Shown in pieces: positions 8,839 to 17,905 of a stretch of DNA of 64,000 nucleotides. Source of the DNA: Flammeovirga kamogawensis (GTDB taxonomy: Bacteria > Bacteroidota > Bacteroidia > Cytophagales > Flammeovirgaceae). A program made the position numbers and the translations under genes. The notes beneath the pieces are model-generated. The model saw only the letters and a program-made list of their open reading frames with translations. It was not told the DNA's origin and ran no database searches. Numbering within the stretch: position 1 is the stretch's first letter; each line of letters opens with the position of its first letter. The stretch is from NCBI RefSeq assembly GCF_018736065.1, contig NZ_CP076128.1, positions 1,674,001 to 1,738,000 of the forward strand. The letters are read 5' to 3'.

Positions 8839-11800
8839 TTATCTAATAATTATTTTCTGATTATGAATCATTTTATTACCTGCAAAAACCTCTATAATAT
8901 AGACTCCCGGAGGTACTGATGACACATTAAATTCCATATTATCAAAATCTTCCTTTCCCTCTAATACATATTGTAAACCATCCGTAGCATGAATAAGACG
9001 AACGGTCATTTCCCCATCTTCTTCATTCAGATTCTGTACCTCTACATTTAGTTTTGTATCTGCAGGAATCGGGAAAATATTCACATTGTATGCACTATTA
9101 CCTTCCTGATGAACTATCCTAACCCATTCTTCTGATTTACCATCAAAATCAAATTCTACTAGCTTATAATAAATCATAGATTCATTTGGGACATTTTCAT
9201 CAGTAAAGGCATATACTTCTTCTTTATTAGAATTACCCGCTGCTTGAATTTCCTCTGAAATTGTTGAATAATTCTTACCATCAACTGAACGTTGAATTAT
9301 AAAGTGAGATGTATTTACTTCTTGCTCGTCAATCCAATCAAGATCAACATAACCATCATCTATTGTTGCTGTAAAAGTAGAAAGTGTTATAGGCAAATTT
9401 GTCACATCATCAATCCAATTAGAAGTAACTTCTGACCTTAAATTTATTACACTAGTAGAGGGTTCATCTGATAAAGGAACATCTTGAATAGCAACTAATT
9501 TATATTGAATAAAAGTTCCAGGTTTAACCTTTTTACTTACTCTATCATCTTTAAATGTTAAAGTATAAGTATCTCCATTTTTTTTAAGCTGACTTTTAAT
9601 GATCGTTTTAATATCCTCTATAACATATGTTTGAGCATCACTTTTATTTGTAGCTATTATTCTTTTTAAAACATATGTATCTCCAAATTCACGTTCCTTG
9701 ATAGTAATATCAATATCTACAGATTTATCTGATTTAATAATTTGAGCAGATAATGCAGTCTTCAATATGCCTGTAGTTTTAATAATATCAGCATCTAGTT
9801 TCCTTAAATCACTATCTCTACAATTTGGTTGAGAAGTATTTTTAAATACCTTCGGGAATTTCTTTTTATTTAAAAAGTAGCTTTCTATTGCTATTGCAAT
9901 ACTATCAATACGGTTATAGTTATTAGCATAATCCCTTCTAGTTAAAGGTATCTTTGATTTAAACTGAAAAGAGTAAAGTTGTTTTTCTTTCCATGCATAA
10001 CTACCATTCTGTAAATCATGTGTATATGCTTTACCTAATATTGCTACTTTACCTTCTAATGCAGATGGATGTCCAATAATTGTTGGAACCATCTCTTCAT
10101 ACCCTTTAAAGTCTCCTCCAACACCAATAAATCCGGAGTTCATTAAAGTTATAATCTGACGGCCACCGTAAACATTTAAGTCTTCTAAAATAATACTACC
10201 TGAAACTAATAAATTTCCTTCATTAATAACTTCGCTATTACCTGTAACATACAAATCTCCACAAACCATTAAAGTCTCACCTTTCCTTATTTTAAGAATT
10301 TCATGAGAGGATGAACTTACTGACCCCCATCTAAACCCTCCTATTTTCTGATATAATTTACCTTGATGATTGTATTGCGGAATCACCTGAGTTAGCATAT
10401 CTAACGTAAAACTATTTGTTGTTCTATTTAATTTTAAGATTGACGTTATTTTTGATAATCCATTACTACATACATTACCTCGTGGAACTGTATGATTAAA
10501 CATATCTATACAATTAAATAGTAATGTTGTTTTTACAGGGTATAAATTTTGTTTAAATACTTCACTCAATGATTTAATAGGTAGAAATTCACTTTTACCT
10601 GATCTAGCAGTGTAAGTTTCCGCAAATACTCCTTCTTTATTCATAAAAGAACCTTTTGCATTTATAAAAGTACCACCTGTAACTAAAGCACCTCCACTAC
10701 TTAAAGAGTAACCACTTGGTATATTTCCAGAAAACTGATCTTCATAATCTTGACCTACGAGAATTATACCGTTATTTTTATGATAGTATGGAGGGACGCC
10801 ACTCTCTTTTTCCATTTTTAAATTTTCGGTAACAATAAGTCCTCCTAATGGTTTTATATCAATTTTAAAAGATGAATCAAGGCCTTTTAAACTACCACAA
10901 ATAATAATCAATTCATTATTATAAATATTAAATGATGTGATTGAATGTATTGGTTTAATAGTAATATTTCCAGCAAATACTGAAGGTGCCTCAAAAATAG
11001 TATATACATCAAAATCTTGACCCGTTGTATTTTGTAGTTTCTTTTTTGTTACTTCATGGCCTGCAAACAATCGTTTTATATATGCCAACCGTGGTTCAGA
11101 GGGGCCCTTTAAATACATAATATCTTGTGTACCATTACTCCTTTCTGCAATCAACTTGTAATACTTCTGGCTGTATTGAGTATTTGCATCAACATAAATA
11201 AATAAACCTGTACTTGTACTACTAGGTTTATTTCCTTTTTGGGTATACACCTCCTCATAATTAATTTTATTTAAAGATGTTTCTATATAAAAATTGGTAA
11301 TCTGCGCTTTAATAGAATTAGAAGGCTTCCAAGATAAAGTTGTGTTGCCTGTTTTCTGATCATATGAATAATTAAAATTGTAAAGTTGATTTTTTAATAA
11401 ATTACTTTGACTTCCAAAATCAACTGTATTACTCTCTATATTCTCTAAATCATTTTCAATTTGTATTATTTTTTGATTATCAACACTTAAACATCCTTTT
11501 GCTTTTAAATATTCAAAATGATGAATTATATGATTTACATAAACAACGTCTGTAGCACTTTGCCCATCTGATAAAATTGACAGATGCCCCACATTACTCT
11601 TAGATACGCTTGATGCCCATGTTCTACCAGAAGCTACCATTCCGTTAATATCAATGTTACCATGTACAATCAAATTCCCTGAATGTATCTTTCTTGATGT
11701 TACCGTCTCTGGGTCTGATTCTAAAAAGTCACCTCCTACTATTATATTTCCAGAGTTTTCAAACTTATTCAATCCACCAATAGTAAACCCTTTCAATATA

Positions 11801-12063
11801 ATATCTCCTGAAGTAATAATACTTCCTGCATTAGAAAGTACACTCATCTTATCTAGAATTAAATCTCCACAAATTATTAAAACCTCTCCAGAAGCAACAT
11901 TAAGACGGTCTGTTCCAAATGTTAAAGATTGATTAGTTTCATAGATCCCATCTGTAAGTGTAACTTTCCCAGCAGATTCTAAATCATTCAAATAAACTTC
12001 TTTAGCATTTAGTCTTGTGAAAACAGTAGTAATAAAGATAAATAGTAAAAGATATTTCTTCAT
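8839..12063 (-). CDS. Large T9SS-secreted surface protein with three repeated CGDL-GGDF modules
   Basis: A 1074-residue secreted protein of unknown function. A signal peptide covers residues 1-20. Three related beta-rich modules lie at about residues 59-116, 383-440 and 595-655. Each begins with a hydrophobic strand running into CG(D/S)L (C65, C389, C601) and ends in GxDF/GQDY, with glycine-rich short strands between. This suggests beta-helix or stacked-strand segments. Fibronectin-III-like regions occur around 230-320 and 880-965. The last ~80 residues (from FPIPADTKLNVEVQN to KIIIR) are a type A T9SS sorting domain. It is flanked by its own terminator and is probably monocistronic. Adhesin or matrix roles are guesses. 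Confidence 0.8.
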   Translation of the reverse strand: MKKYLLLFIFITTVFTRLNAKEVYLNDLESAGKVTLTDGIYETNQSLTFGTDRLNVASGEVLIICGDLILDKMSVLSNAGSIITSGDIILKGFTIGGLNKFENSGNIIVGGDFLESDPETVTSRKIHSGNLIVHGNIDINGMVASGRTWASSVSKSNVGHLSILSDGQSATDVVYVNHIIHHFEYLKAKGCLSVDNQKIIQIENDLENIESNTVDFGSQSNLLKNQLYNFNYSYDQKTGNTTLSWKPSNSIKAQITNFYIETSLNKINYEEVYTQKGNKPSSTSTGLFIYVDANTQYSQKYYKLIAERSNGTQDIMYLKGPSEPRLAYIKRLFAGHEVTKKKLQNTTGQDFDVYTIFEAPSVFAGNITIKPIHSITSFNIYNNELIIICGSLKGLDSSFKIDIKPLGGLIVTENLKMEKESGVPPYYHKNNGIILVGQDYEDQFSGNIPSGYSLSSGGALVTGGTFINAKGSFMNKEGVFAETYTARSGKSEFLPIKSLSEVFKQNLYPVKTTLLFNCIDMFNHTVPRGNVCSNGLSKITSILKLNRTTNSFTLDMLTQVIPQYNHQGKLYQKIGGFRWGSVSSSSHEILKIRKGETLMVCGDLYVTGNSEVINEGNLLVSGSIILEDLNVYGGRQIITLMNSGFIGVGGDFKGYEEMVPTIIGHPSALEGKVAILGKAYTHDLQNGSYAWKEKQLYSFQFKSKIPLTRRDYANNYNRIDSIAIAIESYFLNKKKFPKVFKNTSQPNCRDSDLRKLDADIIKTTGILKTALSAQIIKSDKSVDIDITIKEREFGDTYVLKRIIATNKSDAQTYVIEDIKTIIKSQLKKNGDTYTLTFKDDRVSKKVKPGTFIQYKLVAIQDVPLSDEPSTSVINLRSEVTSNWIDDVTNLPITLSTFTATIDDGYVDLDWIDEQEVNTSHFIIQRSVDGKNYSTISEEIQAAGNSNKEEVYAFTDENVPNESMIYYKLVEFDFDGKSEEWVRIVHQEGNSAYNVNIFPIPADTKLNVEVQNLNEEDGEMTVRLIHATDGLQYVLEGKEDFDNMEFNVSSVPPGVYIIEVFAGNKMIHNQKIIIR

Positions 12064-12109
12064 TGTTAGGTTATTTTGGGGTTATAATGAATTGAAATAA
12101 AATGATTGG

Positions 12110-13012
12110 TTATTGAAGGTATTGAATTTCAGCTTCTGTATTATTACACTCAATTTTATATATACCACCTAAAATTATTGGGGTATTTGGAGCTTCGTGT
12201 CCACATGTAACATTTGTAATTACAGGTACATTCACCTTTTCTTTTATTATTTGTTTAATTGATAGTGGAAATAAAGGAGCCTCCTCTTCTGGAATCATAG
12301 AAAACTGTCCCATAATAATGGCTTTCACATATTTAAGGTCACCACTTCTTTTTAACCTTGTCATCATACGGTCTATCTGATAAGGCTTCTCTCCTACTTC
12401 TTCTATAAGTAATATTTTCCCTTCAATTTCTAGTTCTGAATACGTTCCTATTTGGTCAGCAATCATACATAAATTACCACCAACAATTTCACCTTCTATC
12501 ACTTGATTACTAAAAGACTCATTTACTTTACCATGTAAAATAGGTACTTCATCTTTAAATAATAATTTACGTAACTGTTCTACACTTTCAGAAAGCTCTT
12601 TCCGTGCAAATTGTGCAACCATTGGTGCATGGATCGACTTATAACCTAAGTTATTTAAACAATTATGAAGTGCTGTAACATCAGAAAAGCCAATTAACCA
12701 TTTTGGATTATCTATAAATCTAGCCCAATCTAAACGGTCTATAACTCTTGTTAACCCATATCCTCCTCTCGCCATAAAAATGGCTTTAATATCGGGGTTA
12801 TCAAGTTCTTTTTGTAAACGACTAATTCTTCTGCTGTCGTGTCCTGCTAAATTACCCCATTCTGCTGCCCATTCTTGATCATCATCAACTACTAAGCCCC
12901 AAGAACGGAGAACTTCTATACCCTGTAAAACTGCTTCTATATTTACTTTACCAGAACCTGCAACTACTGCTACTCTATCTCCTCTTTGTAATGTCTCCAT
13001 TGTTTGATACAT
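12110..13012 (-). CDS. LD-carboxypeptidase, peptidase family S66 (LdcA/MccF-like)
   Basis: A 300-residue serine peptidase without a signal peptide. The Ser-Glu-His triad is visible: S110 in LIGFSDVTALHN, E204/E205 in LLIEEVGEKPYQIDR, and H272 in CGHEAPNTP. FMARGGYGLTRV precedes the nucleophile as in the family. LdcA removes the terminal D-Ala from recycled L,D-tetrapeptides; MccF relatives cleave peptide-nucleotide antibiotics. The neutral genomic setting favours murein recycling. METLQRGD, four codons in, is an alternative start. Confidence 0.92.
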   Translation of the reverse strand: MYQTMETLQRGDRVAVVAGSGKVNIEAVLQGIEVLRSWGLVVDDDQEWAAEWGNLAGHDSRRISRLQKELDNPDIKAIFMARGGYGLTRVIDRLDWARFIDNPKWLIGFSDVTALHNCLNNLGYKSIHAPMVAQFARKELSESVEQLRKLLFKDEVPILHGKVNESFSNQVIEGEIVGGNLCMIADQIGTYSELEIEGKILLIEEVGEKPYQIDRMMTRLKRSGDLKYVKAIIMGQFSMIPEEEAPLFPLSIKQIIKEKVNVPVITNVTCGHEAPNTPIILGGIYKIECNNTEAEIQYLQ

Positions 13013-13052
13013 TTTGTACTAATATAATTTCAGAAGATATTGATTAATAAAA

Positions 13053-13084
13053 AAGCCGAACTCTGTTTAAATTGAGTTCGGCTT
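13053..13084 (-). terminator. Intrinsic terminator after thyA
   Basis: Perfect 11-bp stem AAGCCGAACTC / GAGTTCGGCTT with a 10-base loop, flanked by an A/T run giving U-rich RNA on the minus strand. It sits 34 bp past the thyA stop codon. Confidence 0.85.
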
Positions 13085-13117
13085 CGAAATATTATAATCT
13101 GTCTTGCAAATAAGCAC

Positions 13118-13912
13118 TTAAACAGAAACTTCTGCTTTAATATGTGGATGTGGATCGTAATCTGTTAATTTAAAATCCTCACCTGTAAAGCTAAAAATAT
13201 CTTTAACATCAGGGTTTATTTGCATTTTTGGTAAGCTCCTAAAATCTCTAGTAAGCTGTAATCTTGCTTGGTCTAAATGATTATTGTATAAATGAGCGTC
13301 ACCAAGTGTATGCACAAAATCTCCTGGTTCTAAATCGCAAACTTGTGCAATCATTAATGTAAGCAACGCATAAGAAGCTATATTAAATGGTACTCCTAAA
13401 AATACATCTGCACTTCTTTGGTATAACTGACAAGATAATTTACCGTCTGCTACATAAAACTGAAATAAAGCATGACAAGGCATTAACGCCATTTTTGGTA
13501 ATTCTGCAACATTCCAAGCCGAAATTACTAGACGTCTTGAGTTTGGGTTTGTCTTAATTTCATTAATTAACCACTCAATCTGATCTACAGCTTGTCCGTC
13601 TGCTCCTTCCCAAGAACGCCATTGTTTACCATAAACAGGACCTAACTCTCCGTTTTCGTCTGCCCATTCGTTCCAAATACGCACTCCATTTTCTTGTAAG
13701 TAAGCAACGTTTGTCTCTCCTTTCAAAAACCACAGTAATTCATGAATAATTGAACGAAGATGAAGCTTTTTTGTCGTTAAAACCGGAAAGCCTTCGGATA
13801 AATCAAAGCGCATTTGATGTCCAAATACAGAGCGTGTTCCTGTACCTGTTCTATCTCCTTTTACGGCGCCTTCGTCTAATATTCTTTTAAGTAATTCGTG
13901 GTATTGTTTCAT
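13118..13912 (-). CDS. thyA: Thymidylate synthase
   Basis: Converts dUMP and 5,10-methylene-tetrahydrofolate to dTMP and dihydrofolate. The protein is 264 residues, the same length as the E. coli enzyme, and the catalytic cysteine is C146 ([10 protein letters not shown]), the same number as in E. coli. Other conserved blocks are [12 protein letters not shown] (phosphate loop), [50 protein letters not shown] and the C-terminal DPHPHIK. It has its own terminator. Confidence 0.98.
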   Translation of the reverse strand: MKQYHELLKRILDEGAVKGDRTGTGTRSVFGHQMRFDLSEGFPVLTTKKLHLRSIIHELLWFLKGETNVAYLQENGVRIWNEWADENGELGPVYGKQWRSWEGADGQAVDQIEWLINEIKTNPNSRRLVISAWNVAELPKMALMPCHALFQFYVADGKLSCQLYQRSADVFLGVPFNIASYALLTLMIAQVCDLEPGDFVHTLGDAHLYNNHLDQARLQLTRDFRSLPKMQINPDVKDIFSFTGEDFKLTDYDPHPHIKAEVSV

Positions 13913-13949
13913 GTCCTTTGTCTATAAAAAATCTAATTACAAAAGTGCG

Positions 13950-14867
13950 TTATTTCCTTTCGACTACCAAATTTTTTCCTTCATCAAAATAATAATCTCC
14001 ACGTCTAGCACCACCAATGTAAGTATAATGTAAAGAAGCATCGTCAAATTTCTGTTTTCCTCTAAAAACGGCACTTCCTAAAGAGGTCATTTCAAATATT
14101 CCCTCTTCATTTTCTTTTATTAATAGAGGCTGAATAGATTTTATGATATTCTCGTACTGCATATCCCCGTATCCTTCCCAAGTTTGCCTTCTCAGCATTG
14201 CGCCAACTAATTGATGCTTTGTTAGGTTCGACTCATTTATAAATTTAAGTAACCTACGTTCTAATTTATTTATTCCAGAACGCTCACTCGGAAACCTTTC
14301 TAAATGTGCTCTCATAGCAGCTTCTAAAAAAATAAAGGGTTTTGTATGCTGATGTATATACGGAATAAGGTCGTTTACATCTTCTGATAAATACTTTTTC
14401 CAAAAGAGGAGTGCATACTTCAAATCTTTACTTTCTAAAGCTATTCTATCGTTGTAAAGTTTTTGATACTCTTCTGGTAAATATTCTCCTAAACCTTTGT
14501 TTGAAGATGTAATAATTATTGACACTTTATCAGTAAGTGATTCAATAGTGGCTATGTAAGCTAAAACTGACATCATATTAATCTGACAAAAAAGATCATA
14601 TTCAAACCATAAGACCACTTCATGAGCATCTTTTATCTCTGTAATTTTCAGTAATTCTGATGTAGACAGTTTATCATACTCTGCAGGAGAAATTGTATAA
14701 TTATAAGAGAAATAATGCCTTCTACTCGTAAAAAATGCATCTGACAACAATTTGCCCCTGCAATCTCCTTCAACAAGCATTTCTCTAAAAATAATTGGTT
14801 CTGCACTAAAGTTATTTTGTTTCCATAAAATATAACTACTATCTCCATTAAGTATATGATAATCCAT
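13950..14867 (-). CDS. DUF1835 domain-containing protein
   Basis: A 305-residue cytoplasmic protein. The N-terminus (HILNGDSSYILWKQ, then IIFREMLVEGDCRG) matches the DUF1835 pattern: an HxxNGD start followed by a REML-type block and a glycine loop. The middle contains VVLWFEYDLFCQ, also typical. Members have no established biochemical function. It starts 37 bp upstream of thyA on the same strand and may be co-transcribed with it. Its promoter should lie in the very AT-rich 14868-15038 interval. Confidence 0.75.
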   Translation of the reverse strand: MDYHILNGDSSYILWKQNNFSAEPIIFREMLVEGDCRGKLLSDAFFTSRRHYFSYNYTISPAEYDKLSTSELLKITEIKDAHEVVLWFEYDLFCQINMMSVLAYIATIESLTDKVSIIITSSNKGLGEYLPEEYQKLYNDRIALESKDLKYALLFWKKYLSEDVNDLIPYIHQHTKPFIFLEAAMRAHLERFPSERSGINKLERRLLKFINESNLTKHQLVGAMLRRQTWEGYGDMQYENIIKSIQPLLIKENEEGIFEMTSLGSAVFRGKQKFDDASLHYTYIGGARRGDYYFDEGKNLVVERK

Positions 14868-15080
14868 AGATCAAATTGCATTTACATTCATTTATTTGTA
14901 TTAAAATAGCTAAAATTTTAAACATATATTAATAATATATCACATATAATGAATTTTGAATTAAAAAAACGTGCTTTTTTAATATTTTTTCGATATAATG
15001 CATATCATAATTAAATATGATGAATATCATTTTTTTGTGTGCAAATACTGCAGGTAACATATAACTTTACATTGACTATC

Positions 15081-15446
15081 ATGAGAGCATTATCTAAAAA
15101 AGAACAAGACATTATTTCCATCATCAAATCCAGCTTAAGAGAATCTTTAAAATTTGGATTTATTGCTGATTATATGAGTCTTATTTTACCGGAGCATAAA
15201 ATTTATGCTGAAAAAGCATTGAATAAATTGTGTCCACACTCGGGAGCTCAAAAAGAGAATCTTGACTCCGACGACATTCAAGTGATAAGGAAACTTATGG
15301 AACTTATTTCTGAACCTGACACTCCTTTTGTGAATATTATTCACCCTTACCACAGGAAGTTAGCTTTGGATTACAAAATGAGTTGGTTATATAATTTAGC
15401 ACATATTGGAACTCCAATGGTAAATGTGCCAAGTTATTTAAAATAA
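15081..15446 (+). CDS. Hypothetical protein
   Basis: I do not recognise this protein. From the ATG at 15081 it is 121 residues (MRALSKKEQD...), mostly helical and without signal peptide or membrane segment. An upstream in-frame ATG at 15039 would add 14 residues that look like non-coding translation, so I prefer the later start. It contains IIHPYHRKLALDYKMSWLYNLAH near the C-terminus, rich in aromatic and basic residues. A strong terminator follows directly, supporting a genuine single-gene unit. Confidence 0.6.
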   Translation: MRALSKKEQDIISIIKSSLRESLKFGFIADYMSLILPEHKIYAEKALNKLCPHSGAQKENLDSDDIQVIRKLMELISEPDTPFVNIIHPYHRKLALDYKMSWLYNLAHIGTPMVNVPSYLK

Positions 15447-15465
15447 CAAAAAACGCTATAGTTAG

Positions 15466-15505
15466 AAAGGGTACTGTCATTACAAAAATGATAGTACCCT
15501 TTTTA
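15466..15505 (+). terminator. Intrinsic terminator after the hypothetical gene
   Basis: A 16-bp stem (AAAGGGTACTGTCATT pairing with AATGATAGTACCCTTT, one G-U pair) with a 5-base loop and a T-run on the plus strand. It lies 20 bp past the stop codon. Confidence 0.85.
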
Positions 15506-15618
15506 AATATTTCAGTCCAAACTAAATGTTAGTTTTTGACATTTAAATATCCATGTTTTGATAATGAGAAAAATTAGTATTGATTACAGAGTACATATAA
15601 ATCTTTACTTTTTTGTAA

Positions 15619-16233
15619 TTATAAATTCTTCTTAGCAAACTTTCTTTTAATATCTACTAGCCATGTTTTACGCTTTTCATCAGATGCCGATTTTACCATG
15701 TTAAGGTTTATCCACTTACGGTTTTTGTAACCCATTTTCCAAAATGTTCCTAGTAGCATTGCCTTCTTAATTGCATTTCCAAAAAGAATACGATAAAGAA
15801 GCTTCGGGGTATTCATTGTGGTAATCATGGTAACACCACTAAGGTTTAACTTTTTCATCATTCTATTGCCTTTGGGGTTAAAGTCATAAGCAATTCCTGG
15901 GAAAATTAATTTATCGATAAATCCTTTAGTCAACGCAGGCATTAATTCCCACCAAATTGGAAATATAAAAATTAAATGCTCGGCGTTTTCTAATCTATTT
16001 TTATAATCTTTTACTTGTGGATCAAGTAATTTATACGATTCTTCTGGATTTCTTGAGCCTGTAACAAAGGCCTTTAAATCTTTTGCTCGCATTACAGGGT
16101 CAAACTCATCATTATCTAAATGAATAAGGTCTACTTCATGATTAGCCTCTTTCAGTCCTTCGGTTACTGCTTCTAATATCGCGTTGCAATAACTCTTCTC
16201 ATAAGGGTGATTAAATACTATTACTACTTTCAT
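15619..16233 (-). CDS. NAD(P)H oxidoreductase, flavodoxin-fold (NQO1/KefF/MdaB-like)
   Basis: A 204-residue FMN- or FAD-dependent quinone reductase of the flavodoxin-2 type. The N-terminal VVIVFNHPYEKSYCNA is the family's phosphate-binding start, and HLIFIFPIWWELMPALTKGF is the characteristic flavin/quinone site motif. It should catalyse two-electron reduction of quinones or similar electrophiles using NAD(P)H. It begins 78 bp after the stop of the Crp/Fnr-type gene. A 22-bp sequence found again at 17773-17794 lies in this gap, so control by a shared regulator is plausible. Confidence 0.88.
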   Translation of the reverse strand: MKVVIVFNHPYEKSYCNAILEAVTEGLKEANHEVDLIHLDNDEFDPVMRAKDLKAFVTGSRNPEESYKLLDPQVKDYKNRLENAEHLIFIFPIWWELMPALTKGFIDKLIFPGIAYDFNPKGNRMMKKLNLSGVTMITTMNTPKLLYRILFGNAIKKAMLLGTFWKMGYKNRKWINLNMVKSASDEKRKTWLVDIKRKFAKKNL

Positions 16234-16259
16234 TATGGTACTGTTTAAAAATTACAGTA

Positions 16260-16308
16260 CAAAAGACCGAAATCAATACTAAATCAACGATAACAATTGA
16301 TAAGAAAT
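16260..16308 (-). promoter_or_regulatory. Putative operator/promoter element, copy 1 (22-bp repeat plus distal CAAAAGnCCG)
   Basis: Positions 16287-16308 carry ACGATAACAATTGATAAGAAAT, copied exactly at 17773-17794. In both copies CAAAAGnCCG begins exactly 27 bp to the left (16260 here). The element sits just past the Crp/Fnr-type stop codon and about 55 bp upstream of the oxidoreductase ATG. A binding site for a common regulator is inferred from the conserved spacing. Confidence 0.55.
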
Positions 16309-16311
16309 GAT

Positions 16312-16866
16312 TTATCTCCTATTTCGTATTCTACTTAATGACACAGATGTAATACCTAGATAAGAAGCTATATAGTGCTGAGGAACTCTTGTTATTATTT
16401 CTGGGTAATTTTCCAGCAAATCATTATACCGTTCTTGTGGACTGTCTTTAATTCTAGAAAGAAATAATTGAGTGTAATTCCCAAATCTTCGGAAAATCAG
16501 TTTTTGAAATAAATCCTGTAACTCTGGAAGAATAGCGAGTATTTCATCAAAATCTTTTTTATTGATGGTGTATAATACTGATGCTTCAATACTTTCAATT
16601 GAAAATATGCTTGGTGTATTATTCACAAAACTATCTAATGATGCAACTCCCTGCCCTTCAAAAAAGAACTGAAAGGTGATGTCCTTTCCTTCCTTATTGA
16701 ACCATTGACGTAAGCAACCTTTTTTTATGAAAAATATTTTTGATGGAATTTCTCCATCATTCAATACTACTTCTCTAGCAGGAATTTCAATTTCAGTAAA
16801 AGCATTTTGAAAATGCTCCCAATTCTTTGGGTCTTTTTTAATAATAGCAGTTAATTGTTCAAACAT
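16312..16866 (-). CDS. Crp/Fnr family transcriptional regulator
   Basis: A 184-residue protein with a cyclic-nucleotide-binding-like beta-roll (about 10-115, including KIFFIKKGCLRQWFNKEGKD and FFFEGQGVASLDSF) and a C-terminal helix-turn-helix (VPQHYIASYLGITSVSLSRIR). The beta-roll lacks the classical cAMP phosphate-binding RxS cassette, and there is no N-terminal cysteine cluster of Fnr, so the ligand is unknown. The oxidoreductase gene follows on the same strand. The repeated element beside both suggests it regulates that gene and perhaps the DUF4267 gene. Confidence 0.9.
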   Translation of the reverse strand: MFEQLTAIIKKDPKNWEHFQNAFTEIEIPAREVVLNDGEIPSKIFFIKKGCLRQWFNKEGKDITFQFFFEGQGVASLDSFVNNTPSIFSIESIEASVLYTINKKDFDEILAILPELQDLFQKLIFRRFGNYTQLFLSRIKDSPQERYNDLLENYPEIITRVPQHYIASYLGITSVSLSRIRNRR

Positions 16867-16934
16867 AATCTGAATTCTTGATTATTTATTATTCCTATCT
16901 AATATAATTAAATTACAAATACTTACACTACTAT

Positions 16935-16976
16935 AAAAAAGGGCATCTAACATCAAAATATTTGACATTGTGCCCT
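16935..16976 (-). terminator. Intrinsic terminator downstream of the DUF4267 gene
   Basis: On the minus strand AGGGCA ... TGCCCT encloses an inner near-palindrome (ATGTCAAATATTTTGATG) and is followed by six T. It separates the DUF4267 gene from the Crp/Fnr gene. A weaker CTTCATTT/AAATGAAG stem followed by T's lies at 17043-17077, closer to the stop codon. Confidence 0.7.
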
Positions 16977-17125
16977 ACTGAAGTTTCTTCTTTCTTAATG
17001 GGGTTTTCCGTTTGTATTAAAAAAATGTGTATAAAAAATACCCTTCATTTATTGATCGGAATAATTAAAAAATGAAGAGCATAAACAACTCAATGAGTTT
17101 TTGCGATTACTTTCCGTCTAATCAA

Positions 17126-17572
17126 TTATTGATTGTTTTTTCGCATTCCGGAATACCTAGTCCAAGCAGCCATTACCAACATAAATATTACAAAGGTAAA
17201 ATGCTTTATTGCCATTCCTGAAAAACTTGAATTTGAAGTTACAAGGTAACAATCCATTGCTGCCATTATTGCCATGGCAATGAATACTGTTATCATTGAG
17301 AAGCGAAGCCCTGTGATTGCAAAAAATATTCCCATAGAGCTAAGTACTATGTTACGAGCACCAACAACACTCAAATAACTAAGTCCTTCATCATGTGTTA
17401 GGGGTATGCCAAATGTAATATCTATACCTGCAGGTGATATTAATTCTTTTACACCTATGTAGAAATAAGGTAAAAATAGAATAGTGGAGATAATTCTTGT
17501 TACGAGTGAAGCTTGGGGTAAACTTTTCATTTTCATGTTATTTAAATTTTGAGAATCGATTTTTTGGAGCAT
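17126..17572 (-). CDS. DUF4267-like small membrane protein
   Basis: A 148-residue integral membrane protein with four predicted helices (about 23-42, 66-88, 92-110 and 122-140). The block FGIPLTHDEGLSYLSVVGARN resembles DUF4267 proteins, which have a GIPL...YLxVxGxRD pattern before the second helix. Function unknown. The first residues (MLQKIDSQNLNN) are poorly convincing and M13 or M15 may be the true start. The 22-bp repeated element lies about 200 bp upstream. Confidence 0.7.
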   Translation of the reverse strand: MLQKIDSQNLNNMKMKSLPQASLVTRIISTILFLPYFYIGVKELISPAGIDITFGIPLTHDEGLSYLSVVGARNIVLSSMGIFFAITGLRFSMITVFIAMAIMAAMDCYLVTSNSSFSGMAIKHFTFVIFMLVMAAWTRYSGMRKNNQ

Positions 17573-17905
17573 TTATTTTTTTATTATAAAGTCATATCAA
17601 AGTTGAAAATTTTCATTCTCAATAATATAGTTGGTCCACTTCATAGCTTGAAATTTTGTCTTAAAATGACATTATAGAAGTCTTCTTTATATAACTGATA
17701 AAAAACAATAACAACTTTCACTAATAAATAATTTAAATTGCTCTGCAAAAGTCCGTATTATATTACCCCCAGACGATAACAATTGATAAGAAATAGATAG
17801 TCCATACTCAATGAGATATTTTATTATATAAAATCAAGTACCCAATTTAAATTGTATTTGCTTATAGATTATAAGTGAGCTACAATCCATTGAGTTCTTG
17901 ATCTC
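17573..17905. other. Intergenic region containing the second copy of the repeated element
   Basis: A 333-bp interval between the DUF4267 and DTW genes. Apart from the repeated element at 17746-17794, I see no coding sequence. The ~175 bp between that element and the DUF4267 gene would be an unusually long leader if the element marks its promoter. Confidence 0.5.
17746..17794 (-). promoter_or_regulatory. Putative operator/promoter element, copy 2
   Basis: Positions 17773-17794 repeat exactly the 22 bases seen at 16287-16308. CAAAAGTCCG starts 27 bp to the left (17746), the same spacing as copy 1. The sequence between the two blocks is not conserved, as expected for a two-part recognition site rather than a recent duplication. 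Confidence 0.55.

Noticed and set aside
15039-15080. Upstream start for the hypothetical protein at 15039
   Set aside because: The 14 added residues look like translated leader sequence; MRALSKKEQD gives a normal soluble N-terminus.
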